64,000 nt of DNA from Castellaniella sp. MT123 (lineage in GTDB: Bacteria; Pseudomonadota; Gammaproteobacteria; Burkholderiales; Burkholderiaceae_B): the NCBI RefSeq assembly GCF_039614765.1, contig NZ_CP154879.1:1054001-1118000 (forward strand), read 5' to 3'. Positions 1-11,713 of the stretch are shown piece by piece; position 1 is the first letter of the stretch, and each line of letters begins with the position of its first letter. Below the pieces are notes generated by a model, which saw nothing but the letters and a program-made list of their open reading frames with translations, made no database searches and was not told the DNA's origin. The position numbers and the translations under genes were made by a program.

Positions 1-45
1 CTGAATGTGCCCGCCGAAGAATTGGACAGCATAAGGTTCACCTGA
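1..45 (+). CDS. C-terminal end of an upstream gene (partial), probably the AbiEi-type antitoxin
   Basis: The frame open from base 1 encodes the tail LNVPAEELDSIRFT and stops at TGA 43-45. That stop overlaps the ATG of the next gene as TGATG, which shows translational coupling. AbiEii toxins are normally preceded by and coupled to their AbiEi antitoxin or regulator gene, so this is most likely its C-terminus. Fourteen residues are too few to recognise by sequence; the identity rests on context only. Confidence 0.45.
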   Translation: MNVPAEELDSIRFT

Positions 46-875
46 TGATCCCACAACGCAACATCTCAATGATCTCAAACGCGCTGGTCACCGCGGGTGG
101 CCGTCGCATCCCCGAATCCGTCATCGAACGTGATTACGTGCTGGCCTGGTTCCTGACCGGATTGGCCAACCACCCGCTGCGTGAAGTCCTAGCATTCAAG
201 GGAGGAACGGCCTTACGCCGCTGCTGGTTCCCCGATTACCGCTTCTCCGAGGATCTGGATTTCACACTGATTCGCCCCATCACGCTCGAAGAAATACTGG
301 CCGGGCTCGACGAAATCTTCGCTGCCATCAGTGCCGAGACGGGCCTGCAGATCGCATTTGATCGCTCTGATCGTCACAGCCACCAAAATAGCCATACCTT
401 TTATCTGCGCTACCAGGGTCCGCTGCCTGCTGAAAACGATGTGAAGGTCGATGTCACCATCAACGAAGTTCTGTGCTTTCCACTGCAAGACCGCCCGGTT
501 CATCGCACCTACGACGGTTTTGACGATTTGCCCGTGGGACCAACCGTGAAGGTCTACGCCATCGAGGAAATCGTCATAGAGAAACTTCTTGCCCTCAGCG
601 ATCGGGCGCGTAACGAACCCCGCGATCTTTATGACCTATGGTATCTGCTCGATTCGGCGGATCTGCGAATTGCAGAAATGCGGCCTGAACTCGACGCGAA
701 ACTGGAATTGCGTCAACGGGACATCACAGGCATGGAACAAGCCATCGCAAAAAAGGAGGACCGCCTGCGACGACTATGGACGCAGCGCCTCGCCCACCAG
801 ATGAACCATCTGCCTCCCTTCGAGGATGTCTTTCGAGAAGTGTTGCGCACGGTTCGCGCTGCGAACTTGCCATAG
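45..875 (+). CDS. AbiEii/AbiGii-family nucleotidyltransferase toxin
   Basis: This 276-residue protein has the layout of the AbiEii/AbiGii toxin family, nucleotidyltransferases that act with an AbiEi antitoxin in phage-defence toxin-antitoxin pairs. What is visible: the GGTALRRCW glycine-rich motif near residue 53, SEDLDF with the catalytic acidic pair near residue 69, DVKVDV near residue 145, and a later K-x(n)-RDLYDLW motif (EKLLALSDRARNEPRDLYDL) typical of the fourth family motif. The reading frame is intact and full length. The ATG overlaps the stop of the upstream gene, so the two form an operon. It lies beside truncated mobilization and integrase genes, so it is probably island cargo. 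Whether it is active as a toxin is not shown. Confidence 0.8.
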   Translation: MIPQRNISMISNALVTAGGRRIPESVIERDYVLAWFLTGLANHPLREVLAFKGGTALRRCWFPDYRFSEDLDFTLIRPITLEEILAGLDEIFAAISAETGLQIAFDRSDRHSHQNSHTFYLRYQGPLPAENDVKVDVTINEVLCFPLQDRPVHRTYDGFDDLPVGPTVKVYAIEEIVIEKLLALSDRARNEPRDLYDLWYLLDSADLRIAEMRPELDAKLELRQRDITGMEQAIAKKEDRLRRLWTQRLAHQMNHLPPFEDVFREVLRTVRAANLP

Positions 876-934
876 ACCGGTGACGCGTCTCTACCTGCAT
901 ACGCAATCCGCCACCCTCTTTGCAGGAAATTCCT

Positions 935-1330
935 ATGACTGAACCTCTATCCGAGGTCATCCGCATCCGGGTGACCCCGTCTCATGCTGCGCGACTGGGC
1001 GAGGCGGCTGCCTTGTCCGGCCTGTCACTGTCCAACTACATCCGCCGCCGCCTGGCGGCTGACGACACGCTACAGGAAGAACTGACGCTGCTGCGCCAGA
1101 TCGTGGCTGACCTGAGTCAGCTGCGCGACACTCGCACGGCCACCATCGAGACCGCCCACCTGGTGCGGGCCATGGCCAAGCCTGAACACATTGCCATCGC
1201 GCAGGGCACGGCGCATGTCACGCGTGGAATCGGCCATGTCGTGCCCATGCAGCCAGTCGCGTGCCCAGGTATCGAAACGTTTTTCACCACGCAGCTGGTC
1301 TTTGCTGCGGGCCTTCTCTTGGGCGGGTGA
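935..1330 (+). pseudogene. Truncated mobilization/relaxosome-like ribbon-helix-helix protein running into antisense integrase sequence
   Basis: The start ATG at 935 is preceded by AGGA at 925-928. The N-terminus (SEVIRIRVTPSHAARLGEAA) followed by LSLSNYIRRRL looks like the ribbon-helix-helix DNA-binding part of MobC/relaxosome accessory proteins found on plasmids and integrative elements. The sequence stays protein-like to about AKPEHIAIAQG (position about 1207). From there it reads the complementary strand of the integrase fragment and stops at 1330. About 90 residues are therefore native and the last 40 are nonsense. The family assignment is by eye and moderate; the chimeric structure is seen directly because the opposite strand carries a recognisable integrase. 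Confidence 0.5.
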
Positions 1331-1570
1331 CACACCGGCTGCAATCTTCTGCTTGGCCTCGCGCAGCAGGGTTCGCGCCTGAGCCAGAGTGATCCCGCTG
1401 GGGCCATAGCGGCCAAAGGTCAGTGTCTCGCTGCGGCCATTCAAGCGGTAGTTGTACCGAAAGGAAATCGCGCCAGTCACACTGACCGCCACATACAGGC
1501 CCTCTTGATCCGCCACCTTGTATTGCTTATCGCGTGGCTTCAAATTACGGGGCATGGTATCGGTCAGCAT
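1070..1570 (-). pseudogene. int: Truncated tyrosine-recombinase integrase (arm-type DNA-binding domain, catalytic domain missing)
   Basis: From ATG at 1570 the protein starts MLTDTMPRNLKPRDKQYKVA and continues with DQEGLYVAV, FRYNYRLNGR, LTFGRYGPSGITLAQAR and LREAKQKIAAGVSP. This is the N-terminal arm-binding domain of P4-like phage and island integrases. It is followed by the start of the core-binding SAM-like domain (FDTWARDWLHGHDMADSTRDMRR). The match ends at about position 1207; the rest, to a stop at 1070, is the complement of the mobilization-like gene. The whole catalytic domain with its R-H-R-Y residues is absent, so the gene is dead. It reads away from the 3' end of guaA, a known insertion site for islands carrying this integrase type, and marks the left-over end of such an island. 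Confidence 0.85.
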
Positions 1571-1619
1571 GTGAATCCTTTTCAGAATCAATGAGTTGAG
1601 ACGTGTCTGTCGGGTCTAG

Positions 1620-1650
1620 GATGGTATTGATCGACCTTTCCAATACCATC
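1620..1650. repeat. Perfect 10-bp inverted repeat upstream of the integrase remnant
   Basis: GATGGTATTG at 1620-1629 is mirrored by CAATACCATC at 1641-1650 across an 11-bp spacer. It lies 50 bp upstream of the integrase start in locally AT-rich DNA. The same 10-mer recurs at 1709-1718. Such repeats next to an island integrase are typical of integrase arm sites or excisionase/operator sites; which of these applies cannot be told from sequence. Confidence 0.7.
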
Positions 1651-1694
1651 TTTTGATCAAACTGAAATTCACTCACAACTAATTGATATTCAAC

Positions 1695-1718
1695 GGTATT
1701 ACGAGTTTCAATACCATC
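1695..1718. repeat. Second, imperfect copy of the integrase-upstream dyad
   Basis: CAATACCATC at 1709-1718 exactly repeats the right arm of the 1620-1650 dyad. GGTATT at 1695-1700 pairs with AATACC at 1710-1715 across 9 bp. The two dyads lie 68 bp apart on the same face of the integrase-guaA gap. This supports repeated binding by one protein, probably of island origin. Confidence 0.55.
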
Positions 1719-1842
1719 CAGATGTCAATCATCAACGGATGGCACTTATCGCCGGGCCATGATAGCCCAGCTTCGATACCCGCAAAAATACCCTTGGAAA
1801 CGCATGCTTGGGCGTGCCAGACACTGCCAGCAGAAACTAGAC

Positions 1843-1877
1843 AAAAAAATGGAGAGCCGCTAAAACAGGGGCTCTCC
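1843..1877 (-). terminator. Rho-independent terminator downstream of guaA
   Basis: On the minus strand GGAGAGCC pairs with GGCTCTCC (positions 1870-1877 and 1851-1858) around an 11-nt loop, and a run of seven T follows at 1849-1843. It lies 45 bp after the guaA stop in the guaA direction and is a textbook intrinsic terminator. Confidence 0.85.
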
Positions 1878-1921
1878 AGTGTTCTGATGCCAGTTATTGC
1901 CGTGGCCTGCCAGACGGGAAA

Positions 1922-1941
1922 TTATTCCCACTCGATCGTAG
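1922..1941. other. Candidate island attachment site (attL/attR) at the 3' end of guaA
   Basis: The final codons of guaA (encoding TIEWE-stop) sit next to an integrase remnant that reads away from guaA. The guaA 3' end is an established insertion site for islands with this integrase class. No second copy of these bases was seen between 1 and 1921, so the other end of the element must lie to the left of the window or be lost. The call is inference from position. Confidence 0.35.
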
Positions 1942-3514
1942 CCGGCGGCTTGCTCGACACGTCGTACGTCACCCGGTTGATCCCGCGCACTTCGTTGATG
2001 ATGCGCGAGGACACCTTCTTCAGCAGCGCGTACGGCAATTCTGCCCAGTCGGCGGTCATGAAGTCGCTGGTCTGCACGGCGCGCAGCGCTACGACATAGT
2101 CGTAGGTGCGACCATCGCCCATCACACCCACGGACTTCACGGGCAGGAACACCGCAAAGGCCTGTGAGGTCAGTTCGTACCAGGACTTGCCCGATTCGGG
2201 ATCGATGGTGTTGCGCAGTTCCGTAATGAAAATATCATCGGCGCGGCGCAGCAAGTCGGCGTATTCCTGCTTGACCTCGCCCAGGATGCGCACGCCCAGG
2301 CCGGGGCCCGGGAAGGGATGGCGGAAAACCATTTCCGGCGGCAGCCCCAGGGCCAGACCCAGATGACGGACCTCGTCCTTGAAGAGTTCGCGCAGGGGTT
2401 CCAGCAGCTTCAGGTTCAGGGTATCGGGCAGGCCGCCGACATTGTGGTGGGACTTGATGGCAACCGCCTTGCCGGTCTTCGAGGCGGCCGATTCGATTAC
2501 GTCCGGATAGATGGTGCCCTGGGCCAGCCAGCGGGCGGACTTCAGCTTGGCGGATTCGGCCTGGAAAACCTCGACGAATTCGCGGCCGATGATCTTGCGC
2601 TTGGCTTCGGGATCGGAAACACCGGCCAGTTCGCCCATGAACTGTTCGCTGGCGTCGATGTGGATCACGCGGATACCCAGGTGGCGGGACATGGTGTCCA
2701 TGACCTGCCTGGCCTCGTTGAGCCGCAGCAGGCCGTGATCCACGAAAACGCAGGTCAGCTTGTCGCCGATGGCCTTGTGGATCAGGGCGGCAGCCACCGA
2801 GGAATCGACCCCCCCGGACAGACCCAGGATGACCTCGTCGGTGCCGACCTGCTCGCGGATACGGGCGACCGCTTCGGTGACGTAGTCGGGCATGTTCCAG
2901 TCGCGCGCGCAGCCGCAGATTTCCGTGACGAAGCGCTGCAGGATGGCCTGCCCCTGGACGGTATGCGTGACTTCCGGGTGGAACTGGACCGCGTAGAAGC
3001 CGCGGTCTTCGTCGGCCATGCCGGCGATGTCGCACGATGGCGTGGAGGCCATGCGTTTGAAGCCGGGCGGCAACGCGGTAACGCGGTCACCGTGGCTCAT
3101 CCAGACCTTCAGCATGCCGTGGCCTTCGGGGGTTTCGAAGTCCTGCAGGCCGTTCAGCAGACGGGTGTGGCCGTGGGCGCGCACTTCCGCATAGCCGAAT
3201 TCGCGGTGGTCGGAGAATTCGACCTTGCCGCCCAGCTGCTGCGCCATGGACTGCATGCCGTAGCAGATACCCAGTACGGGAACGCCCACTTGAAACACGG
3301 CGCCAGGCACCTTCAGGGATTCCTCGGCATAGGCCGAGGCATGACTGCCCGACAGGATGATGCCTTTCAGGCCCTGCGTTTGCTGGTCGCGGATGAACGC
3401 GTCGTCCACGTCGCCCGGGTGGATCTCGCAATAGACACCGGCATCGCGAACGCGCCGGGCAATGAGCTGGGTGACCTGTGAACCGTAGTCCAGGATGAGA
3501 ATGCGCTGGTGCAT
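1922..3514 (-). CDS. guaA: GMP synthase (glutamine-hydrolysing)
   Basis: This cytoplasmic enzyme converts XMP to GMP using ATP and glutamine, the last step of guanine nucleotide synthesis. The 530-residue protein starts [13 protein letters not shown]. It has a class-I glutamine amidotransferase domain (LGICYGMQ nucleophile Cys near residue 80; QFHPEV His), an ATP-pyrophosphatase P-loop (GLSGGVDSS near residue 230) and the GMP-synthase dimerisation domain ending TIEWE. The start at 3514 is chosen because earlier in-frame codons give non-homologous sequence and the GYGSQ region aligns with family N-termini. The 3' end abuts an island remnant and is followed by an intrinsic terminator. guaB lies about 2.2 kb upstream on the same strand, separated by two opposite-strand genes. 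Confidence 0.97.
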   Translation of the reverse strand: MHQRILILDYGSQVTQLIARRVRDAGVYCEIHPGDVDDAFIRDQQTQGLKGIILSGSHASAYAEESLKVPGAVFQVGVPVLGICYGMQSMAQQLGGKVEFSDHREFGYAEVRAHGHTRLLNGLQDFETPEGHGMLKVWMSHGDRVTALPPGFKRMASTPSCDIAGMADEDRGFYAVQFHPEVTHTVQGQAILQRFVTEICGCARDWNMPDYVTEAVARIREQVGTDEVILGLSGGVDSSVAAALIHKAIGDKLTCVFVDHGLLRLNEARQVMDTMSRHLGIRVIHIDASEQFMGELAGVSDPEAKRKIIGREFVEVFQAESAKLKSARWLAQGTIYPDVIESAASKTGKAVAIKSHHNVGGLPDTLNLKLLEPLRELFKDEVRHLGLALGLPPEMVFRHPFPGPGLGVRILGEVKQEYADLLRRADDIFITELRNTIDPESGKSWYELTSQAFAVFLPVKSVGVMGDGRTYDYVVALRAVQTSDFMTADWAELPYALLKKVSSRIINEVRGINRVTYDVSSKPPATIEWE

Positions 3515-3591
3515 GGTGGATAATCTGGGAGGGCTGTTCAAGGTGTTAATGTAACCCATGCACCGATACGCTTCCACGGAGACACGCACCC

Positions 3592-4932
3592 ATGCCATCC
3601 CGCTTTTCCCGCGTTCCGCTGCCCCTGGCCGGCCTGCTGTCCCTGGCCGTGGCCATGGGCATCGGCCGCTTCGCCTTCACGCCGGTGCTGCCCATGATGC
3701 AGGCCGATCTGGGGCTGAGCCTGGCCCAGGGCGGGTGGCTGGCCAGCGCCAATTATCTGGGCTATTTGCTGGGCGCCCTGATGGTGACGCACCTGAGCTG
3801 GTCCCCCGCGCAACTGCTGCGTCGGGGGCTGTGGCTGGTGGTCCTGATGACGGCCGCCATGGGGTTGGACACGCACTGGGCCGGCTGGCTGGTGTGGCGG
3901 CTGCTGGCGGGCATGGCTAGCGCCTGGGTCCTGATCGGGACAGCGTCGCTGTGCATCGCGCGCCTGAATGCCACGGGACAGGCCGGACGCAGCGGTGTGG
4001 TGTTTGCCGGTGTGGGCTGCGGCATCATGTTCGCCGGGCTGGCCTGTCTGGGGCTGACGGTGCTGGGCACCTCGTCCTCGCAAGCCTGGCTGTGGCTGGC
4101 GGCTGCCGCCCTGCTGGGGCTGCTGGGGGCGTCCATGCTGTGGCGTCAGCCCACCGAAACTACCATTGCCGCAACCGGAATCCGTCCGGACCATCCAGCC
4201 CAGCCGACGCACAACGACCATCGGACGACCCCCGATACGGCAGCCTTGACGCGATCCGCGTCCAGCACCGCCATAAATGATATCCCGGCAAACGCCGCCG
4301 CACGGCGTTCAGAAAACACTGCCCCAGCACGCGAGGCGGGTGACCCCGCCACCCCATTGCTGCACTGGGGCCTGATCCTGTGCTACGGGGTGTATGGCTT
4401 TGGCTACATTCTGCCGGCGACCTTCCTGCCTGCCCAGGCGCGGCTGCTGGTGCCCGACCCCTGGCTGTTCAGCCTGGCCTGGCCGGTCTTCGGGCTGGCA
4501 GGCGCCCTCTCCACACTGGTCGCCAGTCGGCTCGCGCGTCACCTGACCCGGCCGCAACTCTGGGCGGGCGCCCAGCTCGTGATGGCGATCGGTGTGCTGG
4601 CGCCCGTGCTATGGCATAGCCTGGCGGCGATCCTGTTCGCGGCGTTGTGTGTGGGCAGCACGTTCATGGTGATCACCATGGTGGGGCTGCAGGAAGCCCA
4701 AGCCACGGTCGGCACGGCGGGCGCAAAACGCCAGATGGCCGCCATGACGGCATCGTTCGCCCTGGGACAGCTGATCGGACCGCTGTTTTTCAGCCTGACG
4801 CATCAGTGGTTCGGCGCACCGCTGGAATTCGCACTGGTCATGGGCACGCTGGGGCTGGTGGCCGGGGCCCTGCCCATCTTGCGCCTGCAGGGCAGACAAG
4901 ACACGCCACCGATCCCGCGACAGGAAAGCTGA
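3592..4932 (+). CDS. YbfB/YjiJ-family MFS transporter
   Basis: This 446-residue inner-membrane protein has about 12 hydrophobic segments. The opening ([20 protein letters not shown]) followed by MMQADLGLS and [11 protein letters not shown] is characteristic of the YbfB/YjiJ branch of the major facilitator superfamily, putative exporters of unknown substrate. The loop between the two six-helix halves (about residues 188-258) is unusually long, hydrophilic and Ala/Thr/Asn-rich. GGAG precedes the ATG. The gene is divergent from guaA with a 77-bp gap and sits between guaA and guaB, genes often adjacent in relatives. The substrate is unknown. Confidence 0.85.
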   Translation: MPSRFSRVPLPLAGLLSLAVAMGIGRFAFTPVLPMMQADLGLSLAQGGWLASANYLGYLLGALMVTHLSWSPAQLLRRGLWLVVLMTAAMGLDTHWAGWLVWRLLAGMASAWVLIGTASLCIARLNATGQAGRSGVVFAGVGCGIMFAGLACLGLTVLGTSSSQAWLWLAAAALLGLLGASMLWRQPTETTIAATGIRPDHPAQPTHNDHRTTPDTAALTRSASSTAINDIPANAAARRSENTAPAREAGDPATPLLHWGLILCYGVYGFGYILPATFLPAQARLLVPDPWLFSLAWPVFGLAGALSTLVASRLARHLTRPQLWAGAQLVMAIGVLAPVLWHSLAAILFAALCVGSTFMVITMVGLQEAQATVGTAGAKRQMAAMTASFALGQLIGPLFFSLTHQWFGAPLEFALVMGTLGLVAGALPILRLQGRQDTPPIPRQES

Positions 4933-4998
4933 TCACCATTCGCCTGACATAGCCTGGCGAACCATACACCCCGAATTCGTCAACATAAGGACATCGTC

Positions 4999-7937
<2,939 letters not shown>

Positions 7938-7948
<11 letters not shown>

Positions 7949-10457
7949 ATCTTTTTCCATCCGCAACCGCATCTTCGCCGCGGCGATCGTCATCCTGCTG
8001 GCTTCATCCCTGGGCCTGTTCGTTTTCCTGCGGGATTATGCCCGGCGCGCGTCGGACCAGGCTTTCGACCGCGTGCTGGCGGCATCGGCATTGTCGATCG
8101 CCGGCGCCATCAGCATGGAGGACAACCGGATCGCAGTGGAGCTGCCCTACGCCGCGCTGGCGATGCTGTCGCGCCAGCAGCGGGTCTTCTACAGCGTGCG
8201 GGATCCCGGGGGCCGGCTGGTGACGGGCTATGACGACCTGGATGGCGGCATGCCGCTGGCCACATCCGCCAACCCGACCTTCGCCGATCATACCTACCAC
8301 GGCGACGCACTGCGGATCGCGACTCTGGGGCGGCTGATCAGCTTCAACCGCCAGACGCACTGGATCACGATCCGCGTGGCGGAAACCCGCGATGCCCGCG
8401 ACGCACTGGCCGCCGAGATCCTGCAGCGCGGCGCGACCCCACTACCCATCATGGCGGCGGTCGCCCTGGTGCTGCTGTGGTTCGGCATTACGCGCGCCTT
8501 CCGGCCGCTGCGGGGTCTGGAACGCGAACTGCGGCATCGTCAGCCCGAGGACATGGAACCGCTGAGCAGTCCCGCGCCGCGTGAAGTCACCCGGTTGGTG
8601 GAAGCCCTGAACGGCTTCATGCAGCGGCTGCAGGCGATGCTCGACATGCTGCACAATCTGGTCGCCGACGCCGCCCATCAGGTGCGCACGCCCCTGGCGT
8701 CGCTGCGGGCCCAGGCGGAAGTCGCTCTGGATGAGGACGACCCGAAACGGCTGCGCGAGCGGCTGGAGCGCATTTTGAACAACGCGACTCGCGCCAGCCT
8801 GCTGGTCAACCAGCTGATGATGGACGCCACGATCACCCACCGGCTGGGCGTCCGGGGCAACGACCTCGTGGAACTGCTGGACGTGCTGGACGAGGTCCGG
8901 CAACGGATCCGCCCGGAGGACGCGGCGCGGCTGCGGATCTCGCTCTCGCCCGGACTGAAGGATGCGCGTATCGTCGGCGATCGGGTCGCCCTGCGGGAAA
9001 TGATGCTCAACCTGATCGACAATGCCCTGCGGCATGCGCCGGACAGCCCGGTCGAAGTCAACATCAATCCGGCCCCCGACCGGCGCCTGGTCCTGCAGGT
9101 CGCGGACCGGGGACCTGGCATCCCCAACGCGGAAAAAGAGCAGGTCCTCAAGCGCTTCGTGCGCGGCGCGGCGGCGCAGTCCACGCCAGGGTCGGGACTG
9201 GGCCTGGCCATCGTCCAGTCGGTCGTGCAAAGCCACGGGGGCGCCCTGACGCTGCGCAATCGCCCTGGGGGCGGCCTGCTGGCCTGCGTCACCCTGCCCC
9301 TCGGCCCAGCCGGGCGCACCCTGCCCGGGTCACTGGCCAGCCTCTGCATCGCGGCGGCCTGCATCCTGGGGCTGATCGCGGCGCCGAGCCCGGCGGACGC
9401 ACAGATCCTGACCACACGCTACCCGGCCGCACAGCACGAAACCGCGACCCTGACCGTGGCCGGCCCGACCGACACGCCCGTCTTCGACACACTGGCCCGC
9501 GCCTTCCAGCGGACGCACCCGGGCATCGCCCTGGTCTATCACGAACTAGGCAGCCGCCAGCTGTACGAACGGACAGTGGCCGCAAGCCTGCCGCCGACCG
9601 ACGTCCTGATCAGTTCCGCCGAAGACCTGCAACTGCGCCTGGCCAACGACGGCTACGCGCTGCGCCATGAATCGCCCCTGACCCGGCGCCTGCCGCCCTG
9701 GGCGATCTGGCGCTCCGAGGTCTTCGGCTTCACCTTCGAGCCGGTGGTGATGGTCTACAACACCGACCGCTACACCGCAAAAACCGCGCCCCATTCCCGT
9801 AGCGAACTGCTGCGCACCCTGGAGCGGCAAGGCCCCCACGCGCGCATCGGCACCTACGACATCGCCATCAGCAGCGTTGGTCACCTGCTGGTCACCCAGG
9901 ATGAGATGATCTCGTCCAACTTCTGGGGGCTGGCTAACGCTCTGGGCCGCGTCGGCGTGCGGCTGGTGGCGGACACGCGCGATATCCTGGACCGTATCGA
10001 GGCGGGCGAACTGGACCTGGGCTACAACGTGCTGGGCTCGTATGTGCGCGCCTACCGGGGGCGGTACACCAAGCTGGGCATCGTCGTCCCGGATGATTAC
10101 CAATTGGTCCTGACGCGCACCGCGCTGATCTTGCGCCAGACCCGGCAGCCGGCGCTGGCGGGCGAATTCATCGACTGGCTGCTGTCGGCACAAGGCCAGG
10201 CGGTGATCGACGGCCCCGGTGGCCTGGGCGCGCTCCCTGACCTAAGGACAGACGCCGACGACGCCGCCCCCGTTGCCATCGACGGGCTGGCGCATGCGTC
10301 CAGCATCGTCCAACCCATCGCGTTGAATCCTTCGCTGCTGGTCGGGCTGGATCAGCAGCGCCATGAACGCTTCCTGCGGAACTGGCGGCGCCTGGTCACC
10401 GACACGCCGAACCCGTCCGATGCGGTGGCACCTTCCAACACCACGACAGGACGCTGA
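7938..10457 (+). CDS. Sensor histidine kinase fused to a C-terminal periplasmic solute-binding domain
   Basis: This 839-residue protein combines two normally separate modules. Residues 1-455 form a TctE/QseC-like sensor kinase: membrane helix about 12-31, periplasmic segment to about 165, second helix about 168-186, HAMP-like linker, phospho-acceptor His247 in DAAHQVRTPL, N-box NLIDNALRHAP (358-368), DRGPGIP (390-396) and GSGLGLA (418-424). A third hydrophobic segment (about 465-482) ends in SPADAQ, which looks like a signal-peptidase site after Ala488. Residues about 500-820 form a solute-binding domain of the Fe(III)/AfuA class. It is paralogous to the separate binding protein encoded next: GFTFEPVVMVYN, LGYNVLGSY and DDYQLVLTR match its GTTFEPAVFIYN, LGYNILGSY and TDYTLILSR. 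No ATG, GTG or TTG restart is seen at the junction. The topology places kinase inside and binding domain outside. PgtB/PgtC of Salmonella are a two-gene analogue. Confidence 0.9.
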
Positions 10458-10534
10458 CAGGTCCGGCCCCTAAGATGATCTCCAAAGCCGGTCGGAAACC
10501 GGCTCCCGATAACAACAGAGAAGGAGACTCGTCC

Positions 10535-11635
10535 ATGCGCCATCCCGTCACCCGAACCGTTCTGTGCGCCGCCATCCTGTCGGGCGCACTCGCCGCGACA
10601 GCCGGCGCGCAGACCGCGCCGCAAGGCTACCCGGCCGGATACCAGCCCCTGGTGTCCGCCGCCGCCAAGGAAGGCAAGGTCATTGTCTATTCGACCACCG
10701 ACACCAAAGCCGCGAACCCGGTCATCCAGGATTTCGAAAAGCTCTACCCCGGCATCAAGGTCGAATACAACGACATGAACAGCACCGAGCTCTACAGCCG
10801 CTATCTCAGCGAGCAGGCCTCGGGCAGCAACAGCGGCGACGTGGTCTGGAGCTCGGCCATGGATGCCACCATGAAGCTGGCCAAGAGTTACGCCATGGCC
10901 TATCCCTCGGTCGAACTCTCCCACCTGCCGGCTTGGTCGGTCTGGGAAAAGAAAGCGTACGGCACGACCTTCGAACCGGCCGTCTTCATCTACAACAAGC
11001 GACTGGTCAAGGCGGATGAGGTGCCCACCACCCACGCGGCATTCGCCAAACTGGTGGCTGGCGACACTGCCCGGTTCAAGAGCAAGGTCACCACCTACGA
11101 CGTCGAGAAATCCGCCGTCGGCTTCATGCTGGCCGTCCAGGATCAGCGCAACGACCCGAATTACCAGAGCTTCCTGAAGGATTCCAGCAAAGCCGGCCTG
11201 GTCGTGCAGTCCTCGACCGGCACCATGATGGAGCGCGTCTCCTCCGGTGAAAACCTGCTGGGCTACAACATCCTCGGATCTTATGCTGAAACCCGCGCCA
11301 AGTCGGACCCCAGTCTGGGGGTGTCGTATCCGACCGACTACACACTGATACTGTCGCGCGTGGCCTTCATCAGCAAAGGCGCCCAGCACCCGAACGCGGC
11401 CAAGCTCTGGATGGACTACCTGCTGTCCCAGCGAGGACAGAACGTGCTGGCCAATCAGGCCAACCTGGCCTCGGTGCGCACCGATATCGACGGCGACAAC
11501 GACGTCGACGGCATGACCAAGAAGCTGGGCAGCGCGCTCAAGCCCATCCCGGTCGATGAATCGCTGCTGGACTATCTGGATCAGGGCAAGCGCCTGGCAT
11601 TCATCAAGATGTGGCGCAAGGACGCCGGCAAGTAA
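10535..11635 (+). CDS. ABC transporter periplasmic binding protein, Fe(III)/AfuA-FbpA class
   Basis: This 366-residue protein has a signal peptide (TVLCAAILSGALAATAGAQ, cleavage after AGA) and a class-II binding-protein fold: VIVYSTTDTKAANPVIQDFE, YPGIKVEYNDMNS, TFEPAVFIYNKRLV, GYNILGSYAE, and PNAAKLWMDYLLS near the C-terminus. The ATG at 10535 is preceded by AAGGAGA; in-frame codons upstream would add a non-signal extension. The class includes ferric-iron, sugar-phosphate (AfuA) and phosphonate binders. The tyrosine pair typical of ferric-binding FbpA is not obvious, so the ligand may well be a phosphorylated or carboxylated organic molecule. It is paralogous to the domain fused to the kinase just upstream and precedes its permease and ATPase genes. 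Confidence 0.9.
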   Translation: MRHPVTRTVLCAAILSGALAATAGAQTAPQGYPAGYQPLVSAAAKEGKVIVYSTTDTKAANPVIQDFEKLYPGIKVEYNDMNSTELYSRYLSEQASGSNSGDVVWSSAMDATMKLAKSYAMAYPSVELSHLPAWSVWEKKAYGTTFEPAVFIYNKRLVKADEVPTTHAAFAKLVAGDTARFKSKVTTYDVEKSAVGFMLAVQDQRNDPNYQSFLKDSSKAGLVVQSSTGTMMERVSSGENLLGYNILGSYAETRAKSDPSLGVSYPTDYTLILSRVAFISKGAQHPNAAKLWMDYLLSQRGQNVLANQANLASVRTDIDGDNDVDGMTKKLGSALKPIPVDESLLDYLDQGKRLAFIKMWRKDAGK

Positions 11636-11713
11636 GCGCCGCGCCCTTCGTCCGGCCCCGATTCCCGCCGCCTGCCGGGGCCGGCATCTCCAACGGTCCA
11701 CCGAGTATCCCCC

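Noticed and set aside
1683-2099. Small plus-strand open frame across the guaA 3' end
   Set aside because: It runs through the guaA terminator and into antisense guaA, with no ribosome-binding site or family features.
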